A stretch of DNA of 63,537 nucleotides from UBA6770 sp965660875 (GTDB taxonomy: Bacteria > Bacteroidota > Bacteroidia > Flavobacteriales_G > Salibacteraceae), in NCBI GenBank assembly GCA_965660875.1, contig CBFIBQ010000019.1, positions 1 through 63,537 of the forward strand, given 5' to 3'. A program made the translations under genes and the position numbers. Positions 40,397 to 49,203 of this stretch are shown here, piece after piece; the stretch's first letter is position 1; each line of letters begins with the position of its first letter. The notes beneath the pieces were generated by a model. It ran no database searches. It saw only the letters and a program-made list of their open reading frames with translations, and was not told the DNA's origin.

Positions 40397-40933
40397 ATGA
40401 ACAAGAAACTTAGGTTAGAGGAACTGAATAGAATTGGGGTAGAAGAGTATAAGTCGTTACCAAAATTTCCTATCGTAGTGATTTTAGATGACATTCGTAG
40501 CGGTTTTAATATTGGTTCTATATTTAGAACAGCTGATGCTTTAGCTCTCGAAAAAATTTATTTGTGCGGTATTACAGCCCAACCACCGCACCGTGAGATC
40601 TACAAAACGGCCTTGGGTGCAACAGAATCGGTTCAGTGGGAATATTCCGCTAATATTGTTGAGTTAATTGAACAACTCAAACTTTCGGGATATAAAATAA
40701 TTTCTTTGGAACAAGTTGAAAATAGCATTGCGCTGAACCAGTTCTCTTCGGCTGATACTTCAAAATTTGCACTTGTTGTAGGTAATGAAGTGGATGGCGT
40801 GAGACAGGAGGTAGTTGATAAAAGCGATTATTGCTTAGAAATACCACAATATGGTACGAAACACTCCCTTAATGTTTCTGTAAGCACAGGTATGGCGCTT
40901 TGGGAAATGATATCAAAAATAAAAAAGGCTTAA
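40397..40933 (+). CDS. SpoU/TrmH-family RNA 2'-O-methyltransferase
   Basis: A 178-residue SPOUT methyltransferase. The three family motifs are present: NIGSIFRTADALALEKIYLCG (motif 1, as a block near residue 40), FALVVGNEVDGVRQEVVD (motif 2) and LEIPQYGTKHSLNVSVSTGMALWE (motif 3, part of the SAM-binding knot). It modifies a ribose in tRNA or rRNA; the target cannot be read from sequence. I chose the ATG at 40397 over an upstream TTG. A hairpin terminator overlaps its stop codon. Confidence 0.88.
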   Translation: MNKKLRLEELNRIGVEEYKSLPKFPIVVILDDIRSGFNIGSIFRTADALALEKIYLCGITAQPPHREIYKTALGATESVQWEYSANIVELIEQLKLSGYKIISLEQVENSIALNQFSSADTSKFALVVGNEVDGVRQEVVDKSDYCLEIPQYGTKHSLNVSVSTGMALWEMISKIKKA

Positions 40934-40947
40934 TTACTTAAGCCTTT
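40924..40947 (+). terminator. Terminator overlapping the SpoU gene stop
   Basis: AAAGGCTTAA and TTAAGCCTTT form a perfect 10-bp stem with a TTAC loop. The TAA stop codon lies in the left arm. The right arm is followed by CAAAAAA rather than a long T-run, so on the plus strand it is moderate; the minus strand has a T-run for the convergent lipoprotein gene. Confidence 0.6.
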
Positions 40948-40972
40948 CAAAAAATGGGTATATAGGAGTTTA

Positions 40973-41167
40973 TTACTGTTCGGTGCACGTCCAACCATTA
41001 CGATCGTACATTTCTAAAACATCATCGTATTGTCTTCCTTTCTGACAAACATCTTCGCTTACCAATTCACCTCTTTCAGGATCATCAAATGTACACGTCG
41101 AACATTTTTCACATGAAGACAAAAGCGTTATTGTTGAAATCGCTACTAAAAATAAAATCTTTTTCAT
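40973..41167 (-). CDS. Small Cys-rich lipoprotein, unknown function
   Basis: A 64-residue protein. The signal peptide (KKILFLVAISTITLLSSC) ends in a lipobox with Cys19. The mature part of 46 residues has four further cysteines (C22, C25, C41 and C61, beginning CEKCSTC), which could form two disulfides or bind a metal. I recognise no family. It has its own transcript: a hairpin with T-run lies downstream at 40924-40947 and a terminator lies upstream of it at 41222 for other genes. I chose the ATG at 41167; one lies two codons earlier. Confidence 0.65.
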   Translation of the reverse strand: MKKILFLVAISTITLLSSCEKCSTCTFDDPERGELVSEDVCQKGRQYDDVLEMYDRNGWTCTEQ

Positions 41168-41221
41168 AATCATTTACTAGAGGGACAAATATAGTAATAT
41201 AGGTTTTGGGTTGGGCTTTGA

Positions 41222-41257
41222 AAACAAAAAAGGCGCTATTTAGCGCCTTTTTTGTTT
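41222..41257 (-). terminator. Terminator after the OmpA-TPR lipoprotein gene
   Basis: CAAAAAAGGCGCTA and TAGCGCCTTTTTTG form a perfect inverted repeat with a tiny loop. T-runs lie on both strands. It begins 15 bp after the stop of the gene at 41272 on the minus strand. Confidence 0.85.
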
Positions 41258-41271
41258 ATACCATTAAATTT

Positions 41272-42999
41272 TTACTTTACTAAATCTGTAAAGGCAGCGT
41301 CATCTCTGTAAGAAATGAATTCAGCATCGTTTGCTGCTTTTTTCTTCATGCTAGCGTTTTTAGCAATAGCAGACTTTAGATTGTTTGCCATTAACTCTTT
41401 GTTGCCAGAACGAGCACCAATTACAGCCTTCAAGTAGTAACCTTCTGCAGATTCTTTTGCTTCTGAAGCATCAATGGCTTTCAATGCACCATCATTATCG
41501 CCGTTAAGTAACTTGGCTAAGGCAGCGTTAAATGTATTGTCGCTTCCAAACTTACTTACAGCATCACTGTAATTTGCTTGCATTAAAGAAACTATTCCTT
41601 TGTTGTAATTAACTTCATTACCAGCTCCTGAAGCTGCATTAAACATTTCACTTGCACCAGATACATCACCATTGAATAAAGAAACAACGCCCATATTGTT
41701 ATTCACTGCACCATTTTTCTTTACACCTGCAGCAGCTTCAAATTCTGCTTTTGCACTTTTCATGTCATTTTTCAAAACGAATACATAACCTACGTTGTTG
41801 TGTCCTCTCCAATCCTTTGGATATTGTGTTTTAGCAAGTTTGTAGATGCGCATTTTTTCTTCAAGGTCATTGCTAAGAGTAGCTGCGTATAAAATCTCTT
41901 CTACACTCAATACCGAAGGATCTGACTTTGTAAGTTGTGTTATTTCTTCATCTGTCCGAGACATTTCATCAGCGTTTACTGTAATGTTTGAACGTCTAAG
42001 CTGAGGAAGAATTTTGTCCGCAATTTCAACATAAGTTGCAGCTAAATTTTTAATCTCCGTTTCACGCTTTTCATTGTCGTTGTACATATTGAGAATACGT
42101 AGGATTAATTCTTTATCCTCAACACTTGAAGCCTTCATAGCTTTTTGAAAACCTTCCCAGTCTTCACCTTTACCCATTTCAGTAATGAAACCATCTTTTT
42201 TAGCAGCTTCTACTTTGTTTTTTCTTAACACTCTGCTTACTGCTTTACCTGCTGATTTAGCACGGTTGTTAGCAAGATTGTCGTTAATTCTTAATTCACC
42301 ATCTGGAGAAGCGTACGCTTCAACAGTAACGCCTTTGAATACAAACTCATTTTCAACTGCATTTTTAATAAAATCCTCCATGGCTTTCATGTCATCAGCT
42401 CTTAACTCAGAGGAACGTACATTAGCTTGTTGAATCAAGTAGTTGATATCTGCCTTTACAGAACGTGGAATTACCTTTTTGAAATTGTCTTTTCCTAAAA
42501 TTGGTCGAGCGTCAGCTTGAGCCATTGTCGATGTTGTAATGGTGCCATCAGCAATCTTTACAGTTTCGAACTCTTTAGTTTTTGTTTTGTACCCTGCAAC
42601 AGCAGAAATGTGCATGGTTACATTGGCTAGAGCCGGGTCGTAAGCAATTTTATCGGAATAGTTTACCGTACCACCTTTCTCAAAATCTACTTTTTGACCA
42701 TCACCATCAGCTTCAATGCCGATCATTTTAATCTCTTTGAACTCTTTGACTATTTCACCATCAGCATTTTTAAGCACAGGCTTAGCCGTCATAGTAGCCA
42801 ACTTATGAAAGAAGTTTGGAGGGAATTTAGCTGAAATTGATACGTCAACACTGTCGGCATGAACCTCCAACGGATCAGGATCGACACTGTACTTAATGTT
42901 CTCAGCGTATTTACTCATTTTGTTTAATGGATTACATGCCATTAAACTTGTTGCAGCTACTGCTACGATTGCGATGCTTTTCAAACTTGATTTTTTCAT
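41272..42999 (-). CDS. Lipoprotein with OmpA-like domain and TPR repeats
   Basis: A 575-residue envelope lipoprotein. The signal peptide ends in a lipobox (AATSLMAC, Cys22). After a beta-rich region (residues about 25-190) comes an OmpA-like block (VTVEAYASPDGELRINDNLANNRAKSA-like, read as separate pieces YASPDGELRINDN and NNRAKSAGKAVSRVL), which in this superfamily binds peptidoglycan. The C-terminal half contains TPR-like units (GHNNVGYVFVLKNDMKSAKAEF; AVNNNMGVVSLFNGDVSGA). It probably bridges outer membrane and cell wall. Its exact role is unknown. I chose the ATG at 42999. Confidence 0.75.
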   Translation of the reverse strand: MKKSSLKSIAIVAVAATSLMACNPLNKMSKYAENIKYSVDPDPLEVHADSVDVSISAKFPPNFFHKLATMTAKPVLKNADGEIVKEFKEIKMIGIEADGDGQKVDFEKGGTVNYSDKIAYDPALANVTMHISAVAGYKTKTKEFETVKIADGTITTSTMAQADARPILGKDNFKKVIPRSVKADINYLIQQANVRSSELRADDMKAMEDFIKNAVENEFVFKGVTVEAYASPDGELRINDNLANNRAKSAGKAVSRVLRKNKVEAAKKDGFITEMGKGEDWEGFQKAMKASSVEDKELILRILNMYNDNEKRETEIKNLAATYVEIADKILPQLRRSNITVNADEMSRTDEEITQLTKSDPSVLSVEEILYAATLSNDLEEKMRIYKLAKTQYPKDWRGHNNVGYVFVLKNDMKSAKAEFEAAAGVKKNGAVNNNMGVVSLFNGDVSGASEMFNAASGAGNEVNYNKGIVSLMQANYSDAVSKFGSDNTFNAALAKLLNGDNDGALKAIDASEAKESAEGYYLKAVIGARSGNKELMANNLKSAIAKNASMKKKAANDAEFISYRDDAAFTDLVK

Positions 43000-43112
43000 G
43001 ATGTAAAGCTTATAATAAGCGTTATAGTTTTCGTTCAATTTCAATTAATGTGCAATAATAATTAAATGTTTCTATTTAGGCTATATTCTGCGGCGCTAGC
43101 CTTTGTATTTCG

Positions 43113-43748
43113 TTAAGGATTTATAACGTGTAAACCCGTATCGAATTTTTTATTCAACAACTCCTCAAATATTTTGACACTTTCGATATCGTGCACAAAA
43201 TCAATTGAATTGGTATTGACGAATAGGACTGGGTATCGATTCTGTTGCTTAAAGTAGGTGAGGTAGTTGGAGTAAATATTTTCTAGATATTGGCCTTGTA
43301 TCTCCTGTTCATATGGTCGGGCACGTTTTGCAATATTGTTTAGCAAAATATCTGTATCCTTATGCAGGTATATGATGATATCGGGTTTTGGTATAGCTTT
43401 TATAATGATATCGTACATTTTACGATATAGTTGTATTGATTGATCATCTAGATTGTTTTTTGAGAATATCAAACATTTTTCGATCATGTAGTCCGATACA
43501 ATGTACTCTTGAAATAAATCTTGGCTGGGTAGTTCTGTTTGTATTTGCTGAAAGCGCTCTGCTAAAAAACTCAATTCAAGTTGGAATGCATAGCGTTTTG
43601 GGTCTTGATAAAAACTTTTGAGAAAAGGGTTTTCCTCAAATTGCTCGAGGATGATCTTGGATTTAAATCTTGAGCTTAGAATTTTTGCCAGTGTTGTTTT
43701 ACCACTTCCAATGTTTCCTTCTATGCAGATGTATTTATTGGGGATCAT
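43113..43748 (-). CDS. Deoxynucleoside kinase (first copy)
   Basis: A 211-residue dNK-family kinase. The P-loop is CIEGNIGSGKTTLAKIL, with EQFEENPFLKSFYQDPKRYAF next and a lid-like RARPYEQEIQG near residue 140. The family phosphorylates deoxyadenosine, deoxyguanosine or other deoxynucleosides for salvage. The usual ERS/DRS motif (position about 85) reads VSDYMIEK here, slightly divergent. It overlaps folK by 4 bp. A second dNK lies at 50059-50673. Confidence 0.88.
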   Translation of the reverse strand: MIPNKYICIEGNIGSGKTTLAKILSSRFKSKIILEQFEENPFLKSFYQDPKRYAFQLELSFLAERFQQIQTELPSQDLFQEYIVSDYMIEKCLIFSKNNLDDQSIQLYRKMYDIIIKAIPKPDIIIYLHKDTDILLNNIAKRARPYEQEIQGQYLENIYSNYLTYFKQQNRYPVLFVNTNSIDFVHDIESVKIFEELLNKKFDTGLHVINP

Positions 43749-44242
43749 TCAAGTACCTCCAAAGGTTCTTTATTTGGTAAACGTTCTAAAAGTTCAGAAC
43801 AAGTCAGTTTGTGGCCGCCCAATTTTAAATCGTGTGCTATTTCCACCAATGGTTCAAGCACAAATTGTCGTTCACTTGCGAAAGGGTGCGGTAGAGTTAG
43901 CGATTCAGTTTGTAATACTTCGTGGTTATAGTCAATAATGTCTAAGTCAATCAGTCTTGGCCCCCACTTTTCTGCACGGACTCGGCCCAAGGTGTTTTCA
44001 ATGTTCAGAAGCAGTTTTAAGCATTCATTAGCTGGCTTTGTTGTTTCCACTTGAAGGACTCCATTTTTAAAATCTGCCTGATCGAGCTTGCCCCATGCAG
44101 GTGTGATATACGTTTTGGACTGTTTTTTTATGTTGCCAACCTTGGCACTTATTAGTGCAAAGCAAGCGGTTTTAATCTGAATCCAATCTCCTAAATTGGA
44201 TCCGTAAGCAATAAATACTTGTTTTACATTCTCTTTAACCAC
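43745..44242 (-). CDS. folK: 2-amino-4-hydroxy-6-hydroxymethyldihydropteridine diphosphokinase
   Basis: A 165-residue HPPK. Family motifs: FIAYGSNLGD at the N-terminus, YITPAWGKLDQADFKNGVLQV, and WGPRLIDLDIIDYNHEVL with the Mg-binding aspartates. It transfers pyrophosphate from ATP to the pterin in folate synthesis. The start is GTG at 44242; no ATG gives the family N-terminus. It overlaps the dNK gene by 4 bp, so folate and deoxynucleotide supply are co-transcribed. thyA and folA are at 60.1-61.4 kb. Confidence 0.93.
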   Translation of the reverse strand: MVKENVKQVFIAYGSNLGDWIQIKTACFALISAKVGNIKKQSKTYITPAWGKLDQADFKNGVLQVETTKPANECLKLLLNIENTLGRVRAEKWGPRLIDLDIIDYNHEVLQTESLTLPHPFASERQFVLEPLVEIAHDLKLGGHKLTCSELLERLPNKEPLEVLE

Positions 44243-44319
44243 TGATAATTGAATTTTGTGTTTTAAAATTCATTCGTTCCTCTAGTGTATAAATGCGGTG
44301 TTAAACCACTTTGGTAAAC

Positions 44320-44327
44320 TATTTTTG
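44320..44327 (+). promoter_or_regulatory. Promoter -7 box (TAttTTTG) of sppA
   Basis: An exact TAnnTTTG match 27 bp before the sppA ATG. No TTG at the -33 spacing. Confidence 0.5.
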
Positions 44328-44354
44328 GCCTTCAAAATTAAATCTGATAATCAA

Positions 44355-46148
44355 ATGAAACAGTTTTTTAAAATAGTATTTGCTTCAATGCTTGGATTTG
44401 GAGTGACAATTTTTCTTGGAATCTTTATTATAGTTGGCGCTATAGCTGCCATGTCGGGTGGGGATAAGGACGAAAAAGACTTAGAATTAAAGGAAAACTC
44501 CGTGCTTTATCTGGATTTTAGCAAAGGAGTTGTAGATAAAGCTTCAAGTAATCCCTTAGAAACATTTGATTTCAACTCGTTCGAGTCAACCAAGAAGCTA
44601 AGCCTCAAACAAGTAATTGATAACCTTAAGAAAGCAAAAAGCGATGAAAAGATTAAAGGCGCTTACTTGGATTTAAAAGGTGTCAGCATGAATATGGCCA
44701 ATCTAGATGAAATACGCGCCGCATTAAATGATTTTAAAAGCTCAGGAAAGTGGATAGTGGCATATGGCCAGGATGTAAGTCAATCGACCTATTACTTGGC
44801 GAGCGTAGCGGATCAAATTTATGTATACCCCGAAGGGGGAGTAGAGTTTAATGGTTTGATGACCGAGCTGATGTTTTTTAAAGGAATGCTTGAAAAGCTG
44901 GAGGTTGATGTTCAAATCATTAGAGGTAAAAACAATAAATTTAAGAGTGCTGTTGAGCCATTTATGTACGATAAAATGAGTGAGCCCAATAGAAGGCAAA
45001 TCACAAAATTGCTTTCAACCATTTGGTCGAATTGGACAGAGAAAATAGCTGATTCTCGAAATGTTTCGGTTGACCAGTTGAATGAATATGCAGATAGTCT
45101 ACGCGCTTTTGACCCACAAAACGCGTTGAAATATAACTTGGTTGATGGTTTATTGTTTGGCGATCAAGTAATGGATACTTTGAAGTCAAAACTTGATGTT
45201 GCCGATGAAAAAGATATAAACTTTATTTCTATGTCAAAGTACACAAGGGCCCCAGAAACATTTGAAGATGGAGCTCCTAAGCCATGGGAATTGAAAGATA
45301 AGATTGCTGTAATATATGGAGCTGGTGAGATAAGGTCTGGCAGCAGCGATCAGGAAACAATGGGTTCGAAAACTATTGTGAAAGCGATTCGTAAGGCAAG
45401 AAAGGATTCGTCAATTAAGGCTATTGTTTTTCGTGTGAACTCTCCAGGAGGAAGCGCATTGGCTAGTGATGTTATGTGGAGAGAAACGCAGTTGGCAAAA
45501 GCCGCTAAACCCTTTATTGTAAGTATGGGTGGATTGGCAGCATCTGGCGGTTATTATGTAAGCTGTGATGCAGATAGGATTTTTGCAGGGGCAAATACTA
45601 TCACCGGTTCAATTGGTGTTTTTGGAATGATTCCTAACGCAAAAAACATGTTGAACAATAAATTAGGGTTAACCTTTGATGGCGTTACGACAAATGCAAA
45701 CTCTGATATGGGCTTACTGACCAAACCATTGACTCCTTTTCAGTATGGAAAAATTCAACAATCGGTGGAAAAAGTGTACGACACTTTTCTTGGTCATGTA
45801 GCTGAAGGCAGAAATATGACGAAAGAAGAAGTAGATGCTATTGGTCAAGGACGGGTTTGGACTGGAGAAGACGCAATGGAGCTAGGTTTAGTTGATGAAC
45901 TTGGAGGTATTGAAGATGCACTAGCCTATGCTGCTGAGCAGGCAGGAATAAAAGACTACCGATTAAAGTCTTTCCCTGAGAAAAAAGACCCGCTTAAGGA
46001 ATTCATGAAAGAGCTTACCGGCGAATCTACAAGTGTTTTAATGAAGTGGAAGCTTGGCGAGCTTTATTCAGCCTACCAAATGATAGAAAGATTGCAAGAA
46101 TCTGATAGAATTCAAGCTCGCGTTCCTTTTGATCTTGAAGTGAGATAA
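44355..46148 (+). CDS. sppA: Signal peptide peptidase SppA (protease IV, 67-kDa type)
   Basis: A protein of 597 residues with an N-terminal membrane anchor (FKIVFASMLGFGVTIFLGIF) and two S49 domains. The catalytic lysine lies in the first domain (RGKNNKFKSAVEPF, near residue 200). The catalytic serine lies in the second (GGLAASGGYYVSC, near residue 395). It digests cleaved signal peptides in the inner membrane. I chose the ATG at 44355; an upstream ATG at 44298 precedes the promoter box. A long palindromic terminator follows. Confidence 0.95.
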   Translation: MKQFFKIVFASMLGFGVTIFLGIFIIVGAIAAMSGGDKDEKDLELKENSVLYLDFSKGVVDKASSNPLETFDFNSFESTKKLSLKQVIDNLKKAKSDEKIKGAYLDLKGVSMNMANLDEIRAALNDFKSSGKWIVAYGQDVSQSTYYLASVADQIYVYPEGGVEFNGLMTELMFFKGMLEKLEVDVQIIRGKNNKFKSAVEPFMYDKMSEPNRRQITKLLSTIWSNWTEKIADSRNVSVDQLNEYADSLRAFDPQNALKYNLVDGLLFGDQVMDTLKSKLDVADEKDINFISMSKYTRAPETFEDGAPKPWELKDKIAVIYGAGEIRSGSSDQETMGSKTIVKAIRKARKDSSIKAIVFRVNSPGGSALASDVMWRETQLAKAAKPFIVSMGGLAASGGYYVSCDADRIFAGANTITGSIGVFGMIPNAKNMLNNKLGLTFDGVTTNANSDMGLLTKPLTPFQYGKIQQSVEKVYDTFLGHVAEGRNMTKEEVDAIGQGRVWTGEDAMELGLVDELGGIEDALAYAAEQAGIKDYRLKSFPEKKDPLKEFMKELTGESTSVLMKWKLGELYSAYQMIERLQESDRIQARVPFDLEVR

Positions 46149-46171
46149 AATTTTTTAGAAATTTGTTTTTG

Positions 46172-46204
46172 AAAATAGCTCCTCAATTGAGGGGCTATTT
46201 TTTT
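46172..46204 (+). terminator. Terminator after sppA, overlapping the convergent stop codon
   Basis: AAAATAGCTCCTCAA and TTGAGGGGCTATTTT pair along 15 bp with one T-G wobble, followed by further T to 46204. The stop codon of the convergent kelch gene (46195-46197) lies in the right arm. Confidence 0.85.
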
Positions 46205-47649
46205 ATCAGCTTTTTCGTAATCGCATCATCAATCACCACAAAATATACTCCAGCTTTTAGATCAGAAATATCTACGGTTTCTTCCGTGGAAATTTGTTTT
46301 GAAAGTACCTCATTACCTCTAATTTCTAAGATTTTTAGGGAGTGAGTTTTTTGGTCGTTCATGCGGACGTGGATTTCTGAGGTGGCGGGGTTGGGGTGTA
46401 ATTGAAATGAATTCATAGAGCCACTTTCGTTGATTGAGCCTACAAACCCTTCTTCAAATATTCTAGTAATTTGATCAGATACTTTACCTTCATTATTAAT
46501 TCCTCCCACGGTATAAAAACTCTGAATGAAACCTGACGTACCTCTCCTATCATTAAAGGCTTTTAGTCTATTTCCGTTTGCAAAATCTCGATTGTCCATA
46601 AAAAGCTGCATGTTTTCAGAACCGTCCCAAATACCATTATAAGCATCAGTAAGTGCCGTTGATATGTTCACATAGCTCGTTAATTCTCCTGTTTCATCTA
46701 ATCTAATTGCACTGGAGTCAATTGTAACTAGAGAGTCTGTTTTATAAGAATGAGGAGAGAAATTATAAGATGATTTACTACCATTAAACCATATTAGGTT
46801 GTCTTTAATTCTAATACAACTTGAGCGATATCTAGAAACGTCAAATGTTGTTGGAATGGTACTCCAAGAAATGTTATTTGGATTTAGTGTGTCAATTTCT
46901 CCAACACAAATTTGATTTACAGTTGGAAAATAATTTTGGTCGCTTCTAGCTCCTCCTAAAAAGTAAATTTTGTTACCAATTATACCCCCCGATGCGCCAA
47001 AAACGGGTGTGATAGAAGGTGGTAATATCGTTCCCCAACTCCATTGGTTGGTTTTAGTATCGTAAACCTGCACAGCACTTACGTTTCTGGTGTTGCTCCA
47101 ACCAGATATGATGTAAAGTAGGTCTTTATATACTATTTGAACATGATCGTCAATAGCTATGGGAATCTCAATTCTCCTTGAAGTGAAAGTGTCACCAATT
47201 ACATCAAATTCATGAATGCGCTTTGAGCTAACTTCTGATGAGTCGGGGAAAACGTGATATCCGCCTACTACATAAATAAAATCACCTATTGTACTAGCAG
47301 AGCTTGCAATTACACCCATTGAGTCAGGAATATCTGGTAATCTTTGAACTACACCATATTCATTAATCTTATAGCATCTTTTGTGTATTCCCGACGGTGA
47401 AAGAGTGCTATCCATTCCGCCAAAAACGTATATATATTCTTTCCAATATTGAAAAGCAAAGTAAGGGGTGTAATCTGCTGTTTTGAATGCATATGTAGCT
47501 ACAGCTGCATTTGTTATGGGTTCAGGTAGTTTGTAAAATTGTTGAAAGCCTGCAAAATAATCACCAGATAAACCTATTCTCGACCCTTGCCCTCTTGCCT
47601 CAATAATTCCAACAAAAAAACCAACCAACACCCCTACATGTAAAACCAA
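46195..47649 (-). CDS. Kelch-like repeat protein with T9SS C-terminal sorting domain
   Basis: About 485 residues. A hydrophobic signal segment ends in EARGQ. Kelch-type beta-propeller units follow (IYVFGGMDS, IYVVGGYHVF, LYIISGWSN, IYFLGGARS). The C-terminus is a type A T9SS sorting domain (FQLHPNPATSEIHV and DLKAGVYFVVI, ending KKLIKK). It is exported by Sec and then by the T9SS, whose motor genes are at 22-28 kb. The start is unresolved. The first in-frame ATG (47772) lies 90 bp inside the divergent GH3 gene; the TTG used here lacks a charged n-region; an upstream ATA-ATA-AAA-CAA-AGA would give the best signal peptide. Confidence 0.8.
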   Translation of the reverse strand: MVLHVGVLVGFFVGIIEARGQGSRIGLSGDYFAGFQQFYKLPEPITNAAVATYAFKTADYTPYFAFQYWKEYIYVFGGMDSTLSPSGIHKRCYKINEYGVVQRLPDIPDSMGVIASSASTIGDFIYVVGGYHVFPDSSEVSSKRIHEFDVIGDTFTSRRIEIPIAIDDHVQIVYKDLLYIISGWSNTRNVSAVQVYDTKTNQWSWGTILPPSITPVFGASGGIIGNKIYFLGGARSDQNYFPTVNQICVGEIDTLNPNNISWSTIPTTFDVSRYRSSCIRIKDNLIWFNGSKSSYNFSPHSYKTDSLVTIDSSAIRLDETGELTSYVNISTALTDAYNGIWDGSENMQLFMDNRDFANGNRLKAFNDRRGTSGFIQSFYTVGGINNEGKVSDQITRIFEEGFVGSINESGSMNSFQLHPNPATSEIHVRMNDQKTHSLKILEIRGNEVLSKQISTEETVDISDLKAGVYFVVIDDAITKKLIKK

Positions 47650-47682
47650 TCCCCATCTTTGTTTTATTATTAATTGGAAACT

Positions 47683-49203
47683 ATGGAACTGGTAAATTCT
47701 ATTGCGTCTTGGGTGCTTAAAAAACGAATGCACCAAATCGAGTTGTTCAGAAAATATCCTCATGAGGTTCAAATAGAATGGTTCAACAAATTAATAGACA
47801 CGGCTAAAAATACGGAGTTTGGAAAAAAGCATGGCTTTAAAGACATCAAAACCCGGCAAGATTTTCAGAATCAAGTGCCCATTTCGGATTATGAAGCACT
47901 TAAACCGTATATTGAACGGGTAAGGCAGGGTGAGCAGAATGTTATCTGGCCTACGGACATAAACTGGTTTGCAAAAAGCTCGGGTACTACCTCGGATAAG
48001 AGCAAGTTTATTCCTGTATCAAAAGAAAGTCTAGAAGATTGCCACTACAAAGGAGGAAAAGACTTGTTATCCATTTACTTTAATGCGTTTCCTGATAGTA
48101 AATTATTTGTAGGTAAAGGCCTTGTGCTTGGAGGAAGCAGCGAGGTAAACGAGTACAAAAAGAACTCCTACTATGGAGATTTATCTTCAATCATTATTAA
48201 AAATCTTCCAATGTGGGCGGAATTTGTTCGAACGCCAAGTATAGATATCACGCTCTTACCAGAGTGGGAAGAGAAGATTGAAAAAATGGCTCAGGCTGGA
48301 GTTAAAGAAGATGTAACCAATATTAGCGGTGTACCTTCATGGAATTTGGCTTTACTCAATAGAATATTGGAAATTAGTGGAAAGAAAAACATGTTAGAGG
48401 TGTGGCCAAACTTTGAAATGTATGCCCACGGCGGAGTTAGTTTTTCGCCATATCGAGAACGTTTTAAGCAGCTATTTCCGAGCGAAAAAGTAGTTTACCT
48501 TGAAACTTACAATGCCTCTGAAGGTTTTATTGGATTGCAAGATGAATTTTCGAAAACTGACGCTGACTTACTGCTCATGCTTGATTATGGCGTGTATTAC
48601 GAGTTTTTACCACTATCAGAACTGGGGAAAGATAATCCGAAAACCACACTGCTAGAGGAGGTAGAGTTAGATGAAGAGTATGCAATTATTATGTCTACCA
48701 ATGCTGGTTTATGGCGGTATATGTTAGGCGATACAATTAGGTTTACTTCGACGAACCCATATAGAATAAAAATTAGTGGACGCACTAAGTACTTCATTAA
48801 TGCGTTTGGGGAAGAATTAATGGCCGAAAATGCTGAGAAGGGGTTGCAAATGGCTTGTGAAAAAACAGAGTCGATTGTAAAAGAATATACAGCTGGCCCA
48901 TTTTTTAATGAAAAGGATAGCTCTGGGGGGCATGAGTGGATTATTGAGTTTGATAAGGAGCCTGAAGATTTAGAATATTTTACAACGTTGCTTGACAATT
49001 CTTTAAAAGCTTTAAACTCAGATTATGAAGCCAAACGCTATAAAGACATGAATATGAAACTTCCAAAAGTGATCTCTGCAAGCAATGGTACATTTTATGA
49101 TTGGCTGAGGTCTAAGGGAAAACTTGGAGGTCAAAATAAAGTGCCGAGATTAAGTAATCACCGAAAAATTATAGAAGAGATATATGCCTTGGGGAGTTTA
49201 TAA
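47683..49203 (+). CDS. GH3 auxin-responsive promoter family protein (acyl-adenylase fold)
   Basis: A 506-residue GH3-family protein. Visible motifs: WFAKSSGTTSDKSKFIPVS (nucleotide-binding loop near residue 100), FEMYAHGGVSFSPY, YNASEGFIGLQ and LGDTIRFTS. Plant GH3 enzymes adenylate acids and join them to amino acids; bacterial substrates are unknown. The start at 47683 fits the conserved N-terminus (LVNSIASWVLKKRM). It overlaps the following gene by 20 bp. The divergent kelch gene lies immediately upstream. Confidence 0.9.
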   Translation: MELVNSIASWVLKKRMHQIELFRKYPHEVQIEWFNKLIDTAKNTEFGKKHGFKDIKTRQDFQNQVPISDYEALKPYIERVRQGEQNVIWPTDINWFAKSSGTTSDKSKFIPVSKESLEDCHYKGGKDLLSIYFNAFPDSKLFVGKGLVLGGSSEVNEYKKNSYYGDLSSIIIKNLPMWAEFVRTPSIDITLLPEWEEKIEKMAQAGVKEDVTNISGVPSWNLALLNRILEISGKKNMLEVWPNFEMYAHGGVSFSPYRERFKQLFPSEKVVYLETYNASEGFIGLQDEFSKTDADLLLMLDYGVYYEFLPLSELGKDNPKTTLLEEVELDEEYAIIMSTNAGLWRYMLGDTIRFTSTNPYRIKISGRTKYFINAFGEELMAENAEKGLQMACEKTESIVKEYTAGPFFNEKDSSGGHEWIIEFDKEPEDLEYFTTLLDNSLKALNSDYEAKRYKDMNMKLPKVISASNGTFYDWLRSKGKLGGQNKVPRLSNHRKIIEEIYALGSL

